In this document: positions 1 to 7,716 of the stretch, one piece after another
Layout of the letters: each line of letters opens with the position of its first letter
How positions within the stretch are numbered: the first letter of the stretch is position 1
Assembly (NCBI GenBank): GCA_004292755.1
Contig: RDXE01000025.1
Location: 248,001 to 312,000, forward strand
DNA length: 64,000 bases
Direction: 5' to 3'
DNA from: Alphaproteobacteria bacterium
GTDB lineage: Bacteria; Pseudomonadota; Alphaproteobacteria; Elsterales; Elsteraceae
Notes under the pieces: generated by a model
Databases searched by the model: none
Told to the model about the DNA's origin: nothing
The model's input: only the letters and a program-made list of their open reading frames with translations
Position numbers and translations under genes: made by a program

Positions 1-1
1 G

Positions 2-1027
2 ATCTCCGCAGCGTTGCAAATTGATCAGGTGCGATTGGAATTGGGGTACGGCCTGCTGGCCCTGATCAACTCCCCCAAGAGCCAGCGCCTGACCGACCAG
101 ATCAAGGCCCTCCGCCGTCAGTTGGCCGTGGAGTTGGGTTTCGTCATGCCGGCAGTGCGCATCCAGGACAATCTGCAACTGCCTGCCAACACCTATGTGA
201 TCCGGGTCAAGGAAATCGAAGCTGGCCGCGGCGACATCCGCCCGAACATGCTGCTGGTGATGGACCCGCGCGGCGAAACGATCACACTGCCCGGCGAACA
301 AACCACCGAGCCGACCTTTGGTCTGCCCGCCATGTGGATCAGCGAAGGCAACCGCGAAGAGGCCCTGTTCCGCGGCTACACCGTGGTCGACCCGCCAACC
401 GTCATCACCACCCATTTGACCGAGGTGGTGAAGGAAAACATGGCCGATCTGCTGTCCTATGCAGAGACGCAAAAGCTCCTGGGCGAAGTGGGCAAGGATT
501 ACCAGAAGCTGGTCGCCGATGTGGTGCCAACGGTGATCTCTGTCGGTGGCATGCAGCGCATCTTGCAGAACCTGTTGAACGAGCGGGTGTCGATCCGCGA
601 CTTGCCAACCGTCCTGGAGGCTGTGTCCGAGGCGAGCGCCTACACCCGCAACATTGGCCTGATCACGGAGCATGTGCGCACGCGGCTGTCCCGCCAGATC
701 TCCGAAGCCAACACCACCGAGAGCGGGTTCATCCCACTGTTGACGCTCTCGCCGGAGTGGGAGCAAGCCTTCGCTGAGTCCCTGGTTGGGGATGGCGAGG
801 ATCGGCAATTGTCGATGCAGCCCTCGCGCCTGCAGCAGTTCATCACCGGCACGCGCCAAGCCTTCGACCGCTACGCCCAGATGGGTGAGGCGCCAGTGCT
901 GCTGACCAGTCCGATGATCCGGCCCTATGTCCGCTCCATCGTGGAACGGTTCCGGCCGAACACGGTGGTGATGAGCCAGAACGAAATCCATCCGAAGGCC
1001 AAGATCAAAACCCTGGGCCAAATCTAA
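2..1027 (+). CDS. flhA: FlhA, flagellar export gate, C-terminal part (5' truncated by window)
   Basis: C-terminal cytoplasmic domain of FlhA, the inner-membrane gate protein of the flagellar type III secretion apparatus that docks chaperone-substrate complexes. The reading frame is open from the first bases of the window, so the N-terminal membrane domain (about half of the usual ~700 residues) lies upstream. Family-typical segments seen are LELGYGLLALI near the start, then VMPAVRIQDNL and NTYVIRVKEIE, and RFRPNTVVMSQNEI near the C terminus. It is followed by flhF and flhG on the same strand, the usual polar-flagellum order. I am confident in the family; only the missing start limits the annotation. 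Confidence 0.96.
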   Translation: MSAALQIDQVRLELGYGLLALINSPKSQRLTDQIKALRRQLAVELGFVMPAVRIQDNLQLPANTYVIRVKEIEAGRGDIRPNMLLVMDPRGETITLPGEQTTEPTFGLPAMWISEGNREEALFRGYTVVDPPTVITTHLTEVVKENMADLLSYAETQKLLGEVGKDYQKLVADVVPTVISVGGMQRILQNLLNERVSIRDLPTVLEAVSEASAYTRNIGLITEHVRTRLSRQISEANTTESGFIPLLTLSPEWEQAFAESLVGDGEDRQLSMQPSRLQQFITGTRQAFDRYAQMGEAPVLLTSPMIRPYVRSIVERFRPNTVVMSQNEIHPKAKIKTLGQI

Positions 1028-1039
1028 CCCCGACAGCGG

Positions 1040-1098
1040 AGGAGAGCGTGCCGAGACACCCCAGCCGCTACCCGCCGCCCGCCCCGCACTGAGCGGGG
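1040..1098 (+). promoter_or_regulatory. Possible flhF leader: 14-codon polyproline mini-ORF plus hairpin
   Basis: Between flhA and flhF a strong Shine-Dalgarno-like GGAGGAG (1039-1045) precedes GTG at 1048. This opens a 14-codon frame ending at TGA 1090-1092 and encoding MPRHPSRYPPPAPH. The last codons form the left arm of a 6-bp perfect hairpin (CCCCGC/GCGGGG, 1082-1098) whose right arm is the only purine-rich stretch in front of the flhF ATG. Translation of the mini-ORF could therefore open the flhF ribosome site, and a PPP stall could modulate it. The elements are seen in the sequence; the control function is inference and may be coincidental in such GC-rich DNA. Confidence 0.3.
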
Positions 1099-1107
1099 TT
1101 GCCGTCC

Positions 1108-2130
1108 ATGCGGATCAAGACCTTCACCGCCGCCTCAATGCCCGAAGCCATTCGCATGGTGCGGGAGGAATTGGGCGACGGTGGCATCATCATCAGTTCC
1201 CAGCGCGACAGTGCTGGCATCCGCGTGACCGCGGCAGTGGAAGACCTCGAGGCAGGTGCGGAGGAGGCTCCGCCCCCACCCGTCGATGTGCCGCTGGATG
1301 CGTTGGAGGCGATTGCCCAGGCGCTGGACCGTCACGGCACACCGGGTGACTTGGCTGAGCGCTTGCTGAAGGCAGCATCCCCCCTGGCAGAAAAGCTGGC
1401 CCGTGCGGCCTCTGCCCTGTCAGTCGATGCACCTGTGATGGTGCTGGCCGCAGCCCTTGATACGTTGTTTCGCTTCCAGCCACTGGCGGCAACGCAATCC
1501 ACTCCACTGGTGCTGATGGGGCCACCGGGCTCCGGCAAAACCGTCACCGTCGCCAAGCTTGCCACCCGCGCTGTCCTGGCTGATTTGCCGGTGGGTGTGA
1601 TCACCGCGGATACCATGCGGGCAGGCGCTGTGGACCAGTTGGGGGCATTCACCCGCATTCTGGAACTGGACCTGCTAACGGTACAGGACCGCCCCAGCCT
1701 GACCGATGCCATCGCTGCGGCTGGCGCTGCGACCGGCGATGGCTTGTTGCTGATCGACACGGCGGGCACCAACCCATTCGATGCCACGGCGATGGCTGAA
1801 CTGGATGCCCTGCTGGATGGGTTGGAGCTGGATCGGGTGCTGGTGCTGCCCGCTGGCACCGACACCGAAGAAGCAGCCGAGACCGCGCGCGCCTTCCAAC
1901 GCCTGGGCTGCAAGCGCTTGCTGGTCACGCGCCTGGACGCTGCCCGCCGCCTCGGCTCGGTGCTCGTGGCAGCAGATGTCGCGCGCCTGGGCTTTTGTGA
2001 TTTGTCGGTGACACCGCACGTCGCCGAGGGGTTGACCGCTATCAACCCCGTCTCGTTCGCGAAGCTGCTCCTGCCTGAGGTGCCGCCCGCGACCTCCGTG
2101 ATCGCTCAGCTAGGGGCAACCCGGCCATGA
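1108..2130 (+). CDS. flhF: FlhF, SRP-type GTPase for flagellar placement
   Basis: 340-residue FlhF, a GTPase of the SRP/FtsY family that sets the site and number of polar flagella. The N terminus (MRIKTFTAASMPEAIRMVRE) is typical. The GTPase domain carries the P-loop GPPGSGKT at about residues 138-145, the ADTMRAGAVDQL segment, DTAG near residue 217 and TRLDAARRLG near the specificity motif. The ATG at 1108 is chosen over an in-frame TTG at 1099 because it gives the family N terminus. Its stop overlaps the flhG start by 4 nt (ATGA), implying translational coupling. It is shorter than many FlhF proteins because the basic linker (B domain) is short. Confidence 0.93.
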   Translation: MRIKTFTAASMPEAIRMVREELGDGGIIISSQRDSAGIRVTAAVEDLEAGAEEAPPPPVDVPLDALEAIAQALDRHGTPGDLAERLLKAASPLAEKLARAASALSVDAPVMVLAAALDTLFRFQPLAATQSTPLVLMGPPGSGKTVTVAKLATRAVLADLPVGVITADTMRAGAVDQLGAFTRILELDLLTVQDRPSLTDAIAAAGAATGDGLLLIDTAGTNPFDATAMAELDALLDGLELDRVLVLPAGTDTEEAAETARAFQRLGCKRLLVTRLDAARRLGSVLVAADVARLGFCDLSVTPHVAEGLTAINPVSFAKLLLPEVPPATSVIAQLGATRP

Positions 2131-2918
2131 CCAGTCCGCCCGCCTCCACTGGTTCGCCAGAGACCGGTCGTACCGGCAACTTGATCGCCATCGCCTCGGG
2201 CAAGGGCGGTGTCGGCAAGACGTTTTTTGCGATCACCTTCACCCACGCGCTGGCGCGCCAGGGTCGCAAGGTGTTGCTGTTTGATGGCGACCTTGGCCTT
2301 GCCAATGTTGATGTCCAGCTGGGCCTGATGCCCAATCGCGATCTGGGTGGGGTGATCACCGGTCGCTTGACCTTAAGTCAGGCGAAGACGGCTTACCCGA
2401 CGGCGGGCTTTGATGTGATTGCTGGCCGCTCCGGCACTGGCAGCCTAGCGGCCCTCGCCCCCAGCCGTCTGGCAGTGCTCGGCAGCGACCTTGCCACCCT
2501 CGCGCGCAGTTACGACCATGTCGTGATGGATCTGGGCGCTGGGGTGGATCGCATGGTGCGTCAATTGGCAGGCTTCGCCAGTCGGCGGCTGGTGGTGGTC
2601 ACGCCAGAGCCAACCTCCCTTACCGATGCCTATGCCTTCATCAAGATCACCATCGCCGACGACCCGACCGCTGACCTGCGGATTGTCGTCAACCAAGCCC
2701 GGACCCAGGCCGAGGGTGACCGCACCTACGCCACCTTGCTGAAAGCCTGCGAGAGTTTCCTGCGCTACACTCCCCCCCTCGCGGGCGTGGTTCGGCGAGA
2801 TCGCAGGGTGATTGAATGCATACGGGCGCAGACACCATTGCTCAGCCGGTTTTCGACCTCGGACGCCGCGGTCGATATCCAGGCCATTGCCCAAAAGCTG
2901 GGCGCGCTCGGCACATAG
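2127..2918 (+). CDS. flhG: FlhG (FleN/YlxH), MinD-like ATPase
   Basis: 263-residue MinD/ParA-type ATPase that limits flagellar number by acting on FlhF. The deviant Walker A motif GKGGVGKT follows IAIAS at about residues 28-35. FDGDLGLANVDVQLG (switch I region) and VMDLGAG (Walker B) are also present. It starts in a 4-nt overlap with flhF and ends 1 nt before the next gene, so the three are one transcriptional and translational unit. Polar flagellation of the host is inferred from the flhF-flhG pair. Confidence 0.92.
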   Translation: MTSPPASTGSPETGRTGNLIAIASGKGGVGKTFFAITFTHALARQGRKVLLFDGDLGLANVDVQLGLMPNRDLGGVITGRLTLSQAKTAYPTAGFDVIAGRSGTGSLAALAPSRLAVLGSDLATLARSYDHVVMDLGAGVDRMVRQLAGFASRRLVVVTPEPTSLTDAYAFIKITIADDPTADLRIVVNQARTQAEGDRTYATLLKACESFLRYTPPLAGVVRRDRRVIECIRAQTPLLSRFSTSDAAVDIQAIAQKLGALGT

Positions 2919-2919
2919 C

Positions 2920-4830
2920 ATGGTGACCATTCCGCCCACGGCGCTGCCACCGGGCACCAGCGGCGCGCCAGCTCCAGCACCTCCCACGCCAGCCCCAGCG
3001 GCGGGTGTGCCAGGCGGCGCGCCTGCCGCCACCGGTCAACCCCTAGCGCCAAGCACCGCGACACTGGCGACGACTGCCCAGGCGGCGGTCGTCGTCTCCA
3101 CCACGGTGACCCAGCGTCAGCCGCAAAGCCTGCCCGGCATTTTGTTCCCACCGCCACAGACGCCACCGCCACCACCACCCACGCCATCGCCGCAAGCCGC
3201 GTTGCCCAGCGTGCCCGCAGCCCCGGCCTCTGCCGGTAGCGCGACGCCCGCTGCTGCGGTTGTGCAGCAGACCGTGGCGAACCTGCCGCTGCCGACCGGC
3301 GCGGCCGCCAGCGCGGGCAGTGGCATTCCCGGCACACCGCCACCGCTCGCCCTCGCCAACGGGACAGTGCCGCCGCCCGCCAATCTGGTGAAGCCACCGG
3401 CCTGGACAGCCGCCTTGCCGACAGGTGCCCAGGTGCCCGGCGTGGTGCTGTCCCGCTCAGCCGAGGGGTTGGCCGTGGTGCGCACGGCCCTCGGACCTGT
3501 TGCCATTGCGACCCCGCTGCCGCTGCAACCGGGTACACCCGTGACCCTGTCGGTGCAGACACCGGGTGCTGCGGGAACCGTACAGGTGCTGGCACCGCGC
3601 CAGCCAATCGTGATGCCGCCGGGCGCCGCCCCGCTGCCCGGTCAGACAGTCTCCGCCACCTTGATCCAGGCACCGCCAAATCAAGGCACCGCCGCCCTTG
3701 CCCTGCCCGGCAGTGGCGCGCAGGCCAGTCCCTTGCTGACGGCACAGTTGGCCGGTCAAGCTGTGGTGGAGGGTGCACCAGCGATCCCGTTTGGCTTGTC
3801 CGGCGCGGGAGACAGGGTGTCGCTGCGGGTGGTCACTGTGAACCAGCCAGCCGTTGCCAATCCAGCCCAGCCAGCCGGTGCGACGGCTGGAGCGGCGGGC
3901 ATTCTGGCCAATGCCGCTGCGGCTGCCCGGGCCGCCCTCGCCAGTGCCAGCGGCCTTGCCACGCCGCTGCTCGGTGCTTCTGCCCCGCCGGTCGCGACGG
4001 GGGGCGGTCCCGCGCTGACCGCTCAGGTGGTGGGCGCCACTGTGGCGGCACAGCCGGTGGTGCTGGCTGGCGGCTCGTTGCTGGCGCTGGAGACGGCACC
4101 TCTGCCGGTCGGTACCTCAATCACCTTGCAATCTGTGGCGCGGCTGCCCAGCGCAGGATCGGCCCCCCTTCCCCGTGGGACCGAGAGCCTGCTGGCCAAC
4201 TTGACCCAGTTGATGGATCAGGTGGACAGCCTGCCGGTTGCCGCGCAAACCGCACTGCTGGCCGCCATCCCGAAGCCGGGCCCGCGCCTCGCGGCCGAGA
4301 TGCTGCATTACCTGGGCGCGCTGCGGACGGGTCAGGCAGGCAACTGGATTGGCGAAGGCTTGAGGGTGGAGCTGGAAAAGTCCGGTCGTGGCCGGGCCGC
4401 CAAAGTGCTGGGTGATGACTTCCAGCAGGCGAGCAAAGACGTCTCAGCCCAATCCAGTGACTGGCGGGTCTATACCCTGCCGATTGCCCACCACCAGGTG
4501 GTGCAGCCGGTCCGCCTGTTCGTCCACCGGGCAGACGGGGATGAGGACGATGGTCGCGACCGCAGCGGCGACGGCACGCGCTTTGTGATCGACTTGGACC
4601 TCAGCGCCCTCGGTCCGATCCAGATCGACGGCTTTTCGCGCCCGCCGCGCCTGGATGTGGTGCTGCGCACGCCAACCGTCCTGCCGGAGCCGCTGCGCAT
4701 CGACATGCTGCAGATGTTCGCTGGCGCCACCCAGGCCCGCGGCGTGGTCGGCGCTCTCAGCTTCCAAGTCGCCCCGCGCGTCAATCCGCTGGTGCCAAAG
4801 CCAGTGGAGCGTCCTGGCTGGGTGGTGTGA
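2920..4830 (+). CDS. Pro/Ala-rich protein of flagellar operon, possibly FliK-like
   Basis: 636-residue protein starting 1 nt after flhG. The first ~430 residues are low complexity (Pro, Ala, Gly, Thr, Val; for instance PPPPPPTPSPQ). The C-terminal ~180 residues look folded, with FVIDLDLSALGPIQIDGF followed by LRIDMLQMFAGATQARGVVGALSFQV. A disordered Pro/Ala-rich N part followed by a compact domain containing an 'LDL..LG.I.V' motif is the layout of hook-length control protein FliK. That identity is inference from layout and operon context, not a firm match. The last 50 nt overlap the 3' end of the convergent XRE gene. No signal peptide is visible. Confidence 0.6.
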   Translation: MVTIPPTALPPGTSGAPAPAPPTPAPAAGVPGGAPAATGQPLAPSTATLATTAQAAVVVSTTVTQRQPQSLPGILFPPPQTPPPPPPTPSPQAALPSVPAAPASAGSATPAAAVVQQTVANLPLPTGAAASAGSGIPGTPPPLALANGTVPPPANLVKPPAWTAALPTGAQVPGVVLSRSAEGLAVVRTALGPVAIATPLPLQPGTPVTLSVQTPGAAGTVQVLAPRQPIVMPPGAAPLPGQTVSATLIQAPPNQGTAALALPGSGAQASPLLTAQLAGQAVVEGAPAIPFGLSGAGDRVSLRVVTVNQPAVANPAQPAGATAGAAGILANAAAAARAALASASGLATPLLGASAPPVATGGGPALTAQVVGATVAAQPVVLAGGSLLALETAPLPVGTSITLQSVARLPSAGSAPLPRGTESLLANLTQLMDQVDSLPVAAQTALLAAIPKPGPRLAAEMLHYLGALRTGQAGNWIGEGLRVELEKSGRGRAAKVLGDDFQQASKDVSAQSSDWRVYTLPIAHHQVVQPVRLFVHRADGDEDDGRDRSGDGTRFVIDLDLSALGPIQIDGFSRPPRLDVVLRTPTVLPEPLRIDMLQMFAGATQARGVVGALSFQVAPRVNPLVPKPVERPGWVV

Positions 4831-5593
4831 CGCCGAACAGCGCGGCGGTGGCGGCATCGGCAGGAAACAACAACTCCACCTTCAAATCTCTTACCGTCAG
4901 GTCCTCCAGACCCCCCAGTTGCGCCAGCACAGTCCAGAATGAGAGCCGCATGTCGCCCAGCCGCAACCGCGTGGGAACCACGGCCCGCGGCAACGGCTCC
5001 CCCTCTGGTGCGTCGGTCAGTGCCTCCTCCAGCTCCGCCAGCGCGGCCACCAGCGCAGGATCGCGGCCAAGTTGCAGGACTTCGGCGGCAACCCGCCGGG
5101 CCAAGTGGCGGACAACCTCACCGCGATTATCCAGAACGGCGCTGCGCACGGGGTCGGTCACAAACGCCAGCAAACTATCGCCCACGCTGAGAGAGATGGG
5201 TGCCAGCAAACGCTCGGCCGGTGCATTGACAGCCACCAGCCGCCAGAGCCGGTCCAGCGCCAACGCGGGCAATGGGGCATGGCGATGCAGCAGCGACATC
5301 AGGGCAGCCTCCACCGCTGCCCGCTCCTCAGGCTGCAAGGGTGCCGTTGGCATCGGGGCCGACAAGCCCGCCAGCCGGTAGAGATAGGGTCGCTCCTCCA
5401 TCGGGATTGTGATGGCATCGGCCAGCACGCGGATCATTTCCGCGCTGGGCTTCGCCCGCCCGGTCTCCAGAAAAGAGACATGGCGGGACGACACGCCAGC
5501 CGTCACTGCCAGCAGCAGCTGGCTGAACCCGCGCTTGCGGCGCCAGCGGCGCAGTGCCGCGCCGAAACTGGACTCGGCTGAACCCTCGGGCAT
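4781..5593 (-). CDS. XRE-family transcriptional regulator with MmyB-like C-terminal domain
   Basis: 270-residue regulator. A helix-turn-helix of the Cro/C1 type lies at about residues 10-65 (FGAALRRWRRKRGFSQLLLA, then VSSRHVSFLETGRAKPS). The rest resembles the MmyB-type ligand-binding domain: YLYRLAGLSAPMP, ALDRLWRLVAVNAPAERLL, LRLSFWTVLAQLGG-like segments. It points away from the membrane-protein gene at 5689, with 95 bp between the two starts, so it probably regulates that gene and itself. Its 3' end overlaps the flagellar operon gene tail to tail by 50 nt. The ligand is unknown. Confidence 0.88.
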   Translation of the reverse strand: MPEGSAESSFGAALRRWRRKRGFSQLLLAVTAGVSSRHVSFLETGRAKPSAEMIRVLADAITIPMEERPYLYRLAGLSAPMPTAPLQPEERAAVEAALMSLLHRHAPLPALALDRLWRLVAVNAPAERLLAPISLSVGDSLLAFVTDPVRSAVLDNRGEVVRHLARRVAAEVLQLGRDPALVAALAELEEALTDAPEGEPLPRAVVPTRLRLGDMRLSFWTVLAQLGGLEDLTVRDLKVELLFPADAATAALFGVTPPSQDAPLALAPAD

Positions 5594-5688
5594 CCCACCC
5601 CCTCCCCGTTACCTCTGAGGGAATTGTGGCACGGCCCTGTCGCGCGGCAAACCAGCGCTCACCACCCCCGTTTCGAGTTGGAGAGATC

Positions 5689-6114
5689 ATGACACCCGCA
5701 ACCAGCGCCATGGTTCAGCGCATCAACGCCATTGCCGTCATCGCCTTCGGCCTGCTGATCATCGCTGGCCTCGTGCCAGAGCTTGCAGCCCCGATGGTGT
5801 TGCTGACCGAGGGGGCGCTGTGGCCACAGCAGGCGCCCCCTGCCCTCACGGAGCCTGTGACACGCCTTTTTCTGGCCACCACTGGTGGCTTGACCGTAGG
5901 GCTGGGGGCCGCGCTGTGGCTGCTCGCCACCCGCCTCGCCCCGCACCAGCCGGCGCTGGCGCGCGGCATGGCAAGCTGGATCGTGGTGACATGGTACCTA
6001 GCCGACAGTGGTGCCTGTGCCCTGGCCGGGGCCTACGGCAACGTCGTCCTCAACACCCTCTTCGCAGCCGTTTTGCTGGCACCAATGGTGCTCCCCTCCC
6101 GCCACGCGGCGTAA
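5689..6114 (+). CDS. Small four-helix inner-membrane protein
   Basis: 141-residue integral membrane protein with about four hydrophobic segments (AIAVIAFGLLIIAGLV; LFLATTGGLTVGLGAALWLL; ASWIVVTWYLADSGACALAGA; LNTLFAAVLLAPMVL). The ATG at 5689 is preceded by TTGGAGAGATC, a good ribosome site. It is divergent from the XRE/MmyB-type regulator, its likely controller. In other bacteria such regulators often sit next to a short-chain dehydrogenase or a small membrane protein, but I do not recognise a named family here. Confidence 0.75.
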   Translation: MTPATSAMVQRINAIAVIAFGLLIIAGLVPELAAPMVLLTEGALWPQQAPPALTEPVTRLFLATTGGLTVGLGAALWLLATRLAPHQPALARGMASWIVVTWYLADSGACALAGAYGNVVLNTLFAAVLLAPMVLPSRHAA

Positions 6115-6129
6115 CCAGCTCCGACAGTT

Positions 6130-7374
6130 TCACAACCCCTCCACCAATCGGTAGAGGGTCATTTGCTCGGCGATACCCTTCATGGGACGGCTGCCGACGG
6201 CTTCCGTCGGCAGCGCGATACGCTGGGCGAAAGGCTCGGACATCAGCAGGTCGCAGCCAAATTCCTTCGTCAGGGATTCTATGCGGGCGGTGCGGTTGAC
6301 GGCGGGGCCGACGGCGTTGAAGCCCATGCGGTCGAACGCGCCAACATTGCCGTAGGCCACCTCGCCATAGTGCAGGCCAATGCCAAAACGGATCAGGGGC
6401 TGTCCCGCTCGGCTGCGTCGGGCATTGATGACCGCCAGCGCGGCTTGGGCATCGATGGCAGCGTCCACCGCGGACTGGCAGGCGCCGTTCAGATCGTCTC
6501 CGGCCTCAAACACTGCCAGCACGGCGTCGCCAATGAACTGCAGAATCTCCCCACCGCGCGCGGTGATCGCAGCGGTCACCACTTCGAAGTAGCTGTTCAA
6601 TGTTTCGATCAGCGCCTTCGACGACAGGTCTTCGGACATTTGCGTAAAGCCGCGCAGGTCGGAATACCAGAACGCCGCATCGATGCGCTCCACATCGCCA
6701 CGGCGGACATGGCCCGCCAGCACCCGCTGCCCGGTGCGCTTGCCAACATAGGTCTCCAACAGCGAGACCGCCATGTGGCGGTGGGCATGGGCGGCCAGCA
6801 GAGGGCCAAAGCTTTGGCCGAAGGCGACCAGGGCGGCCAAATCACAATGCACAAGACCGGGGTCTGCGAAGGCGAGGCTCAGATAGGCCAGCCGGTCATG
6901 CTCCATCGGGATGGGCAGGATGACGTAATCCACTGCCCCGGCATCGCGCAGCTCAAACAAGACGGAGTGGTCGCGCTCGGCATCCAGCTGACCCATCTGC
7001 CAGCGCAAGCCGGTTCCCACCAGGCGCATCAGGTGCACCGGGCTGTTTTGGTAAGCGCCCGTCTCAGATATCCCATGCCGCGCCTGGGTGGAGGCGACAT
7101 TGCCAGTGTCGGCGGTCCAGGCTGCCGACCACGCCGCCATCTCTGGATGCAAGGTCTGCGCGCCAACCCGCATGCGCATCACCGGTAGGCCTGCCGCGAG
7201 CAGACGGCTGCCGACCTCAGCAAACAACTCGGCGAAGCTTCCCAGCCGTGCCCCGTCTGTCGATAGCCAGTCGGCCACACTCAACAAATCCACACCACCA
7301 GCCTGGCTGAGAGCGGACAGCGAGACTGTGCGCGGCAATCGTGACTGGGCGGGCGAATCCTCTCCCGGCAGCAT
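6130..7374 (-). CDS. Class III adenylate/guanylate cyclase
   Basis: 414-residue cytoplasmic nucleotide cyclase. The C-terminal half is a class III cyclase homology domain: FWYSDLRGFTQMSE and FIGDAVLAVF carry the two metal-binding aspartates, and GIGLHYGEVAYGNVG, MGFNAVGPAVNRTARIE and the KGI loop complete the fold. The N-terminal ~200 residues hold no clear membrane segment and may be a sensory domain (seen: NSPVHLMRLVGTGLRW). The frame is open further upstream, but ATG 7374 follows AGGAGGGAG at good spacing. Product (cAMP or cGMP) cannot be decided from sequence alone. Confidence 0.9.
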   Translation of the reverse strand: MLPGEDSPAQSRLPRTVSLSALSQAGGVDLLSVADWLSTDGARLGSFAELFAEVGSRLLAAGLPVMRMRVGAQTLHPEMAAWSAAWTADTGNVASTQARHGISETGAYQNSPVHLMRLVGTGLRWQMGQLDAERDHSVLFELRDAGAVDYVILPIPMEHDRLAYLSLAFADPGLVHCDLAALVAFGQSFGPLLAAHAHRHMAVSLLETYVGKRTGQRVLAGHVRRGDVERIDAAFWYSDLRGFTQMSEDLSSKALIETLNSYFEVVTAAITARGGEILQFIGDAVLAVFEAGDDLNGACQSAVDAAIDAQAALAVINARRSRAGQPLIRFGIGLHYGEVAYGNVGAFDRMGFNAVGPAVNRTARIESLTKEFGCDLLMSEPFAQRIALPTEAVGSRPMKGIAEQMTLYRLVEGL

Positions 7375-7516
7375 TCCTGTCTCCCTCCTGGCACGCAAGG
7401 CCAAGTGACTGGCGGACAATAGCCTTACAAGCGCCGTTTGCGCTCGCCCGGCAAGGCGCCTACTGTGCCGTGCTATGCGACGCCGCCGCCAGCCCCGTCC
7501 ACGCTTTGACCCTGCC

Positions 7517-7708
7517 ATGACTCAGTCCGCGATGGAGCAATTCCCGCGGCTGGAGCAATCGATTGGTCGCTTGAATGACGATCTCGGCGGGCTTACGCGC
7601 TCGGCGGACCTGCTCGCGGGCCGCGTGCCCGCCTGGGTGGGCACTGCCCTCCGCGCTGGGCTGGTTCTGCTGGTGGCCTTGGTGGTGTTCCTAATTCAGT
7701 GGGTGTGA
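7517..7708 (+). CDS. Small tail-anchored membrane protein, 63 aa
   Basis: 63-residue protein with a polar helical N part (MEQFPRLEQSIGRLNDDLGG) and one C-terminal transmembrane segment (TALRAGLVLLVALVVFLIQ). It is divergent from the cyclase gene and ends 9 nt before the next coding start at 7717, so it probably shares an operon with that gene. Function unknown. The start is uncertain because the frame is open upstream to 7475; the ATG at 7517 gives the more ordinary composition. Confidence 0.55.
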   Translation: MTQSAMEQFPRLEQSIGRLNDDLGGLTRSADLLAGRVPAWVGTALRAGLVLLVALVVFLIQWV

Positions 7709-7716
7709 GGCGGCAG

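Noticed and set aside
1099-1107. TTG start for flhF
   Set aside because: It would add three residues; the ATG at 1108 gives the family N terminus MRIKTF.
1332-2045. Minus-strand frame opposite flhF
   Set aside because: Ser/Arg/Ala-rich shadow of flhF codons, no ribosome site.
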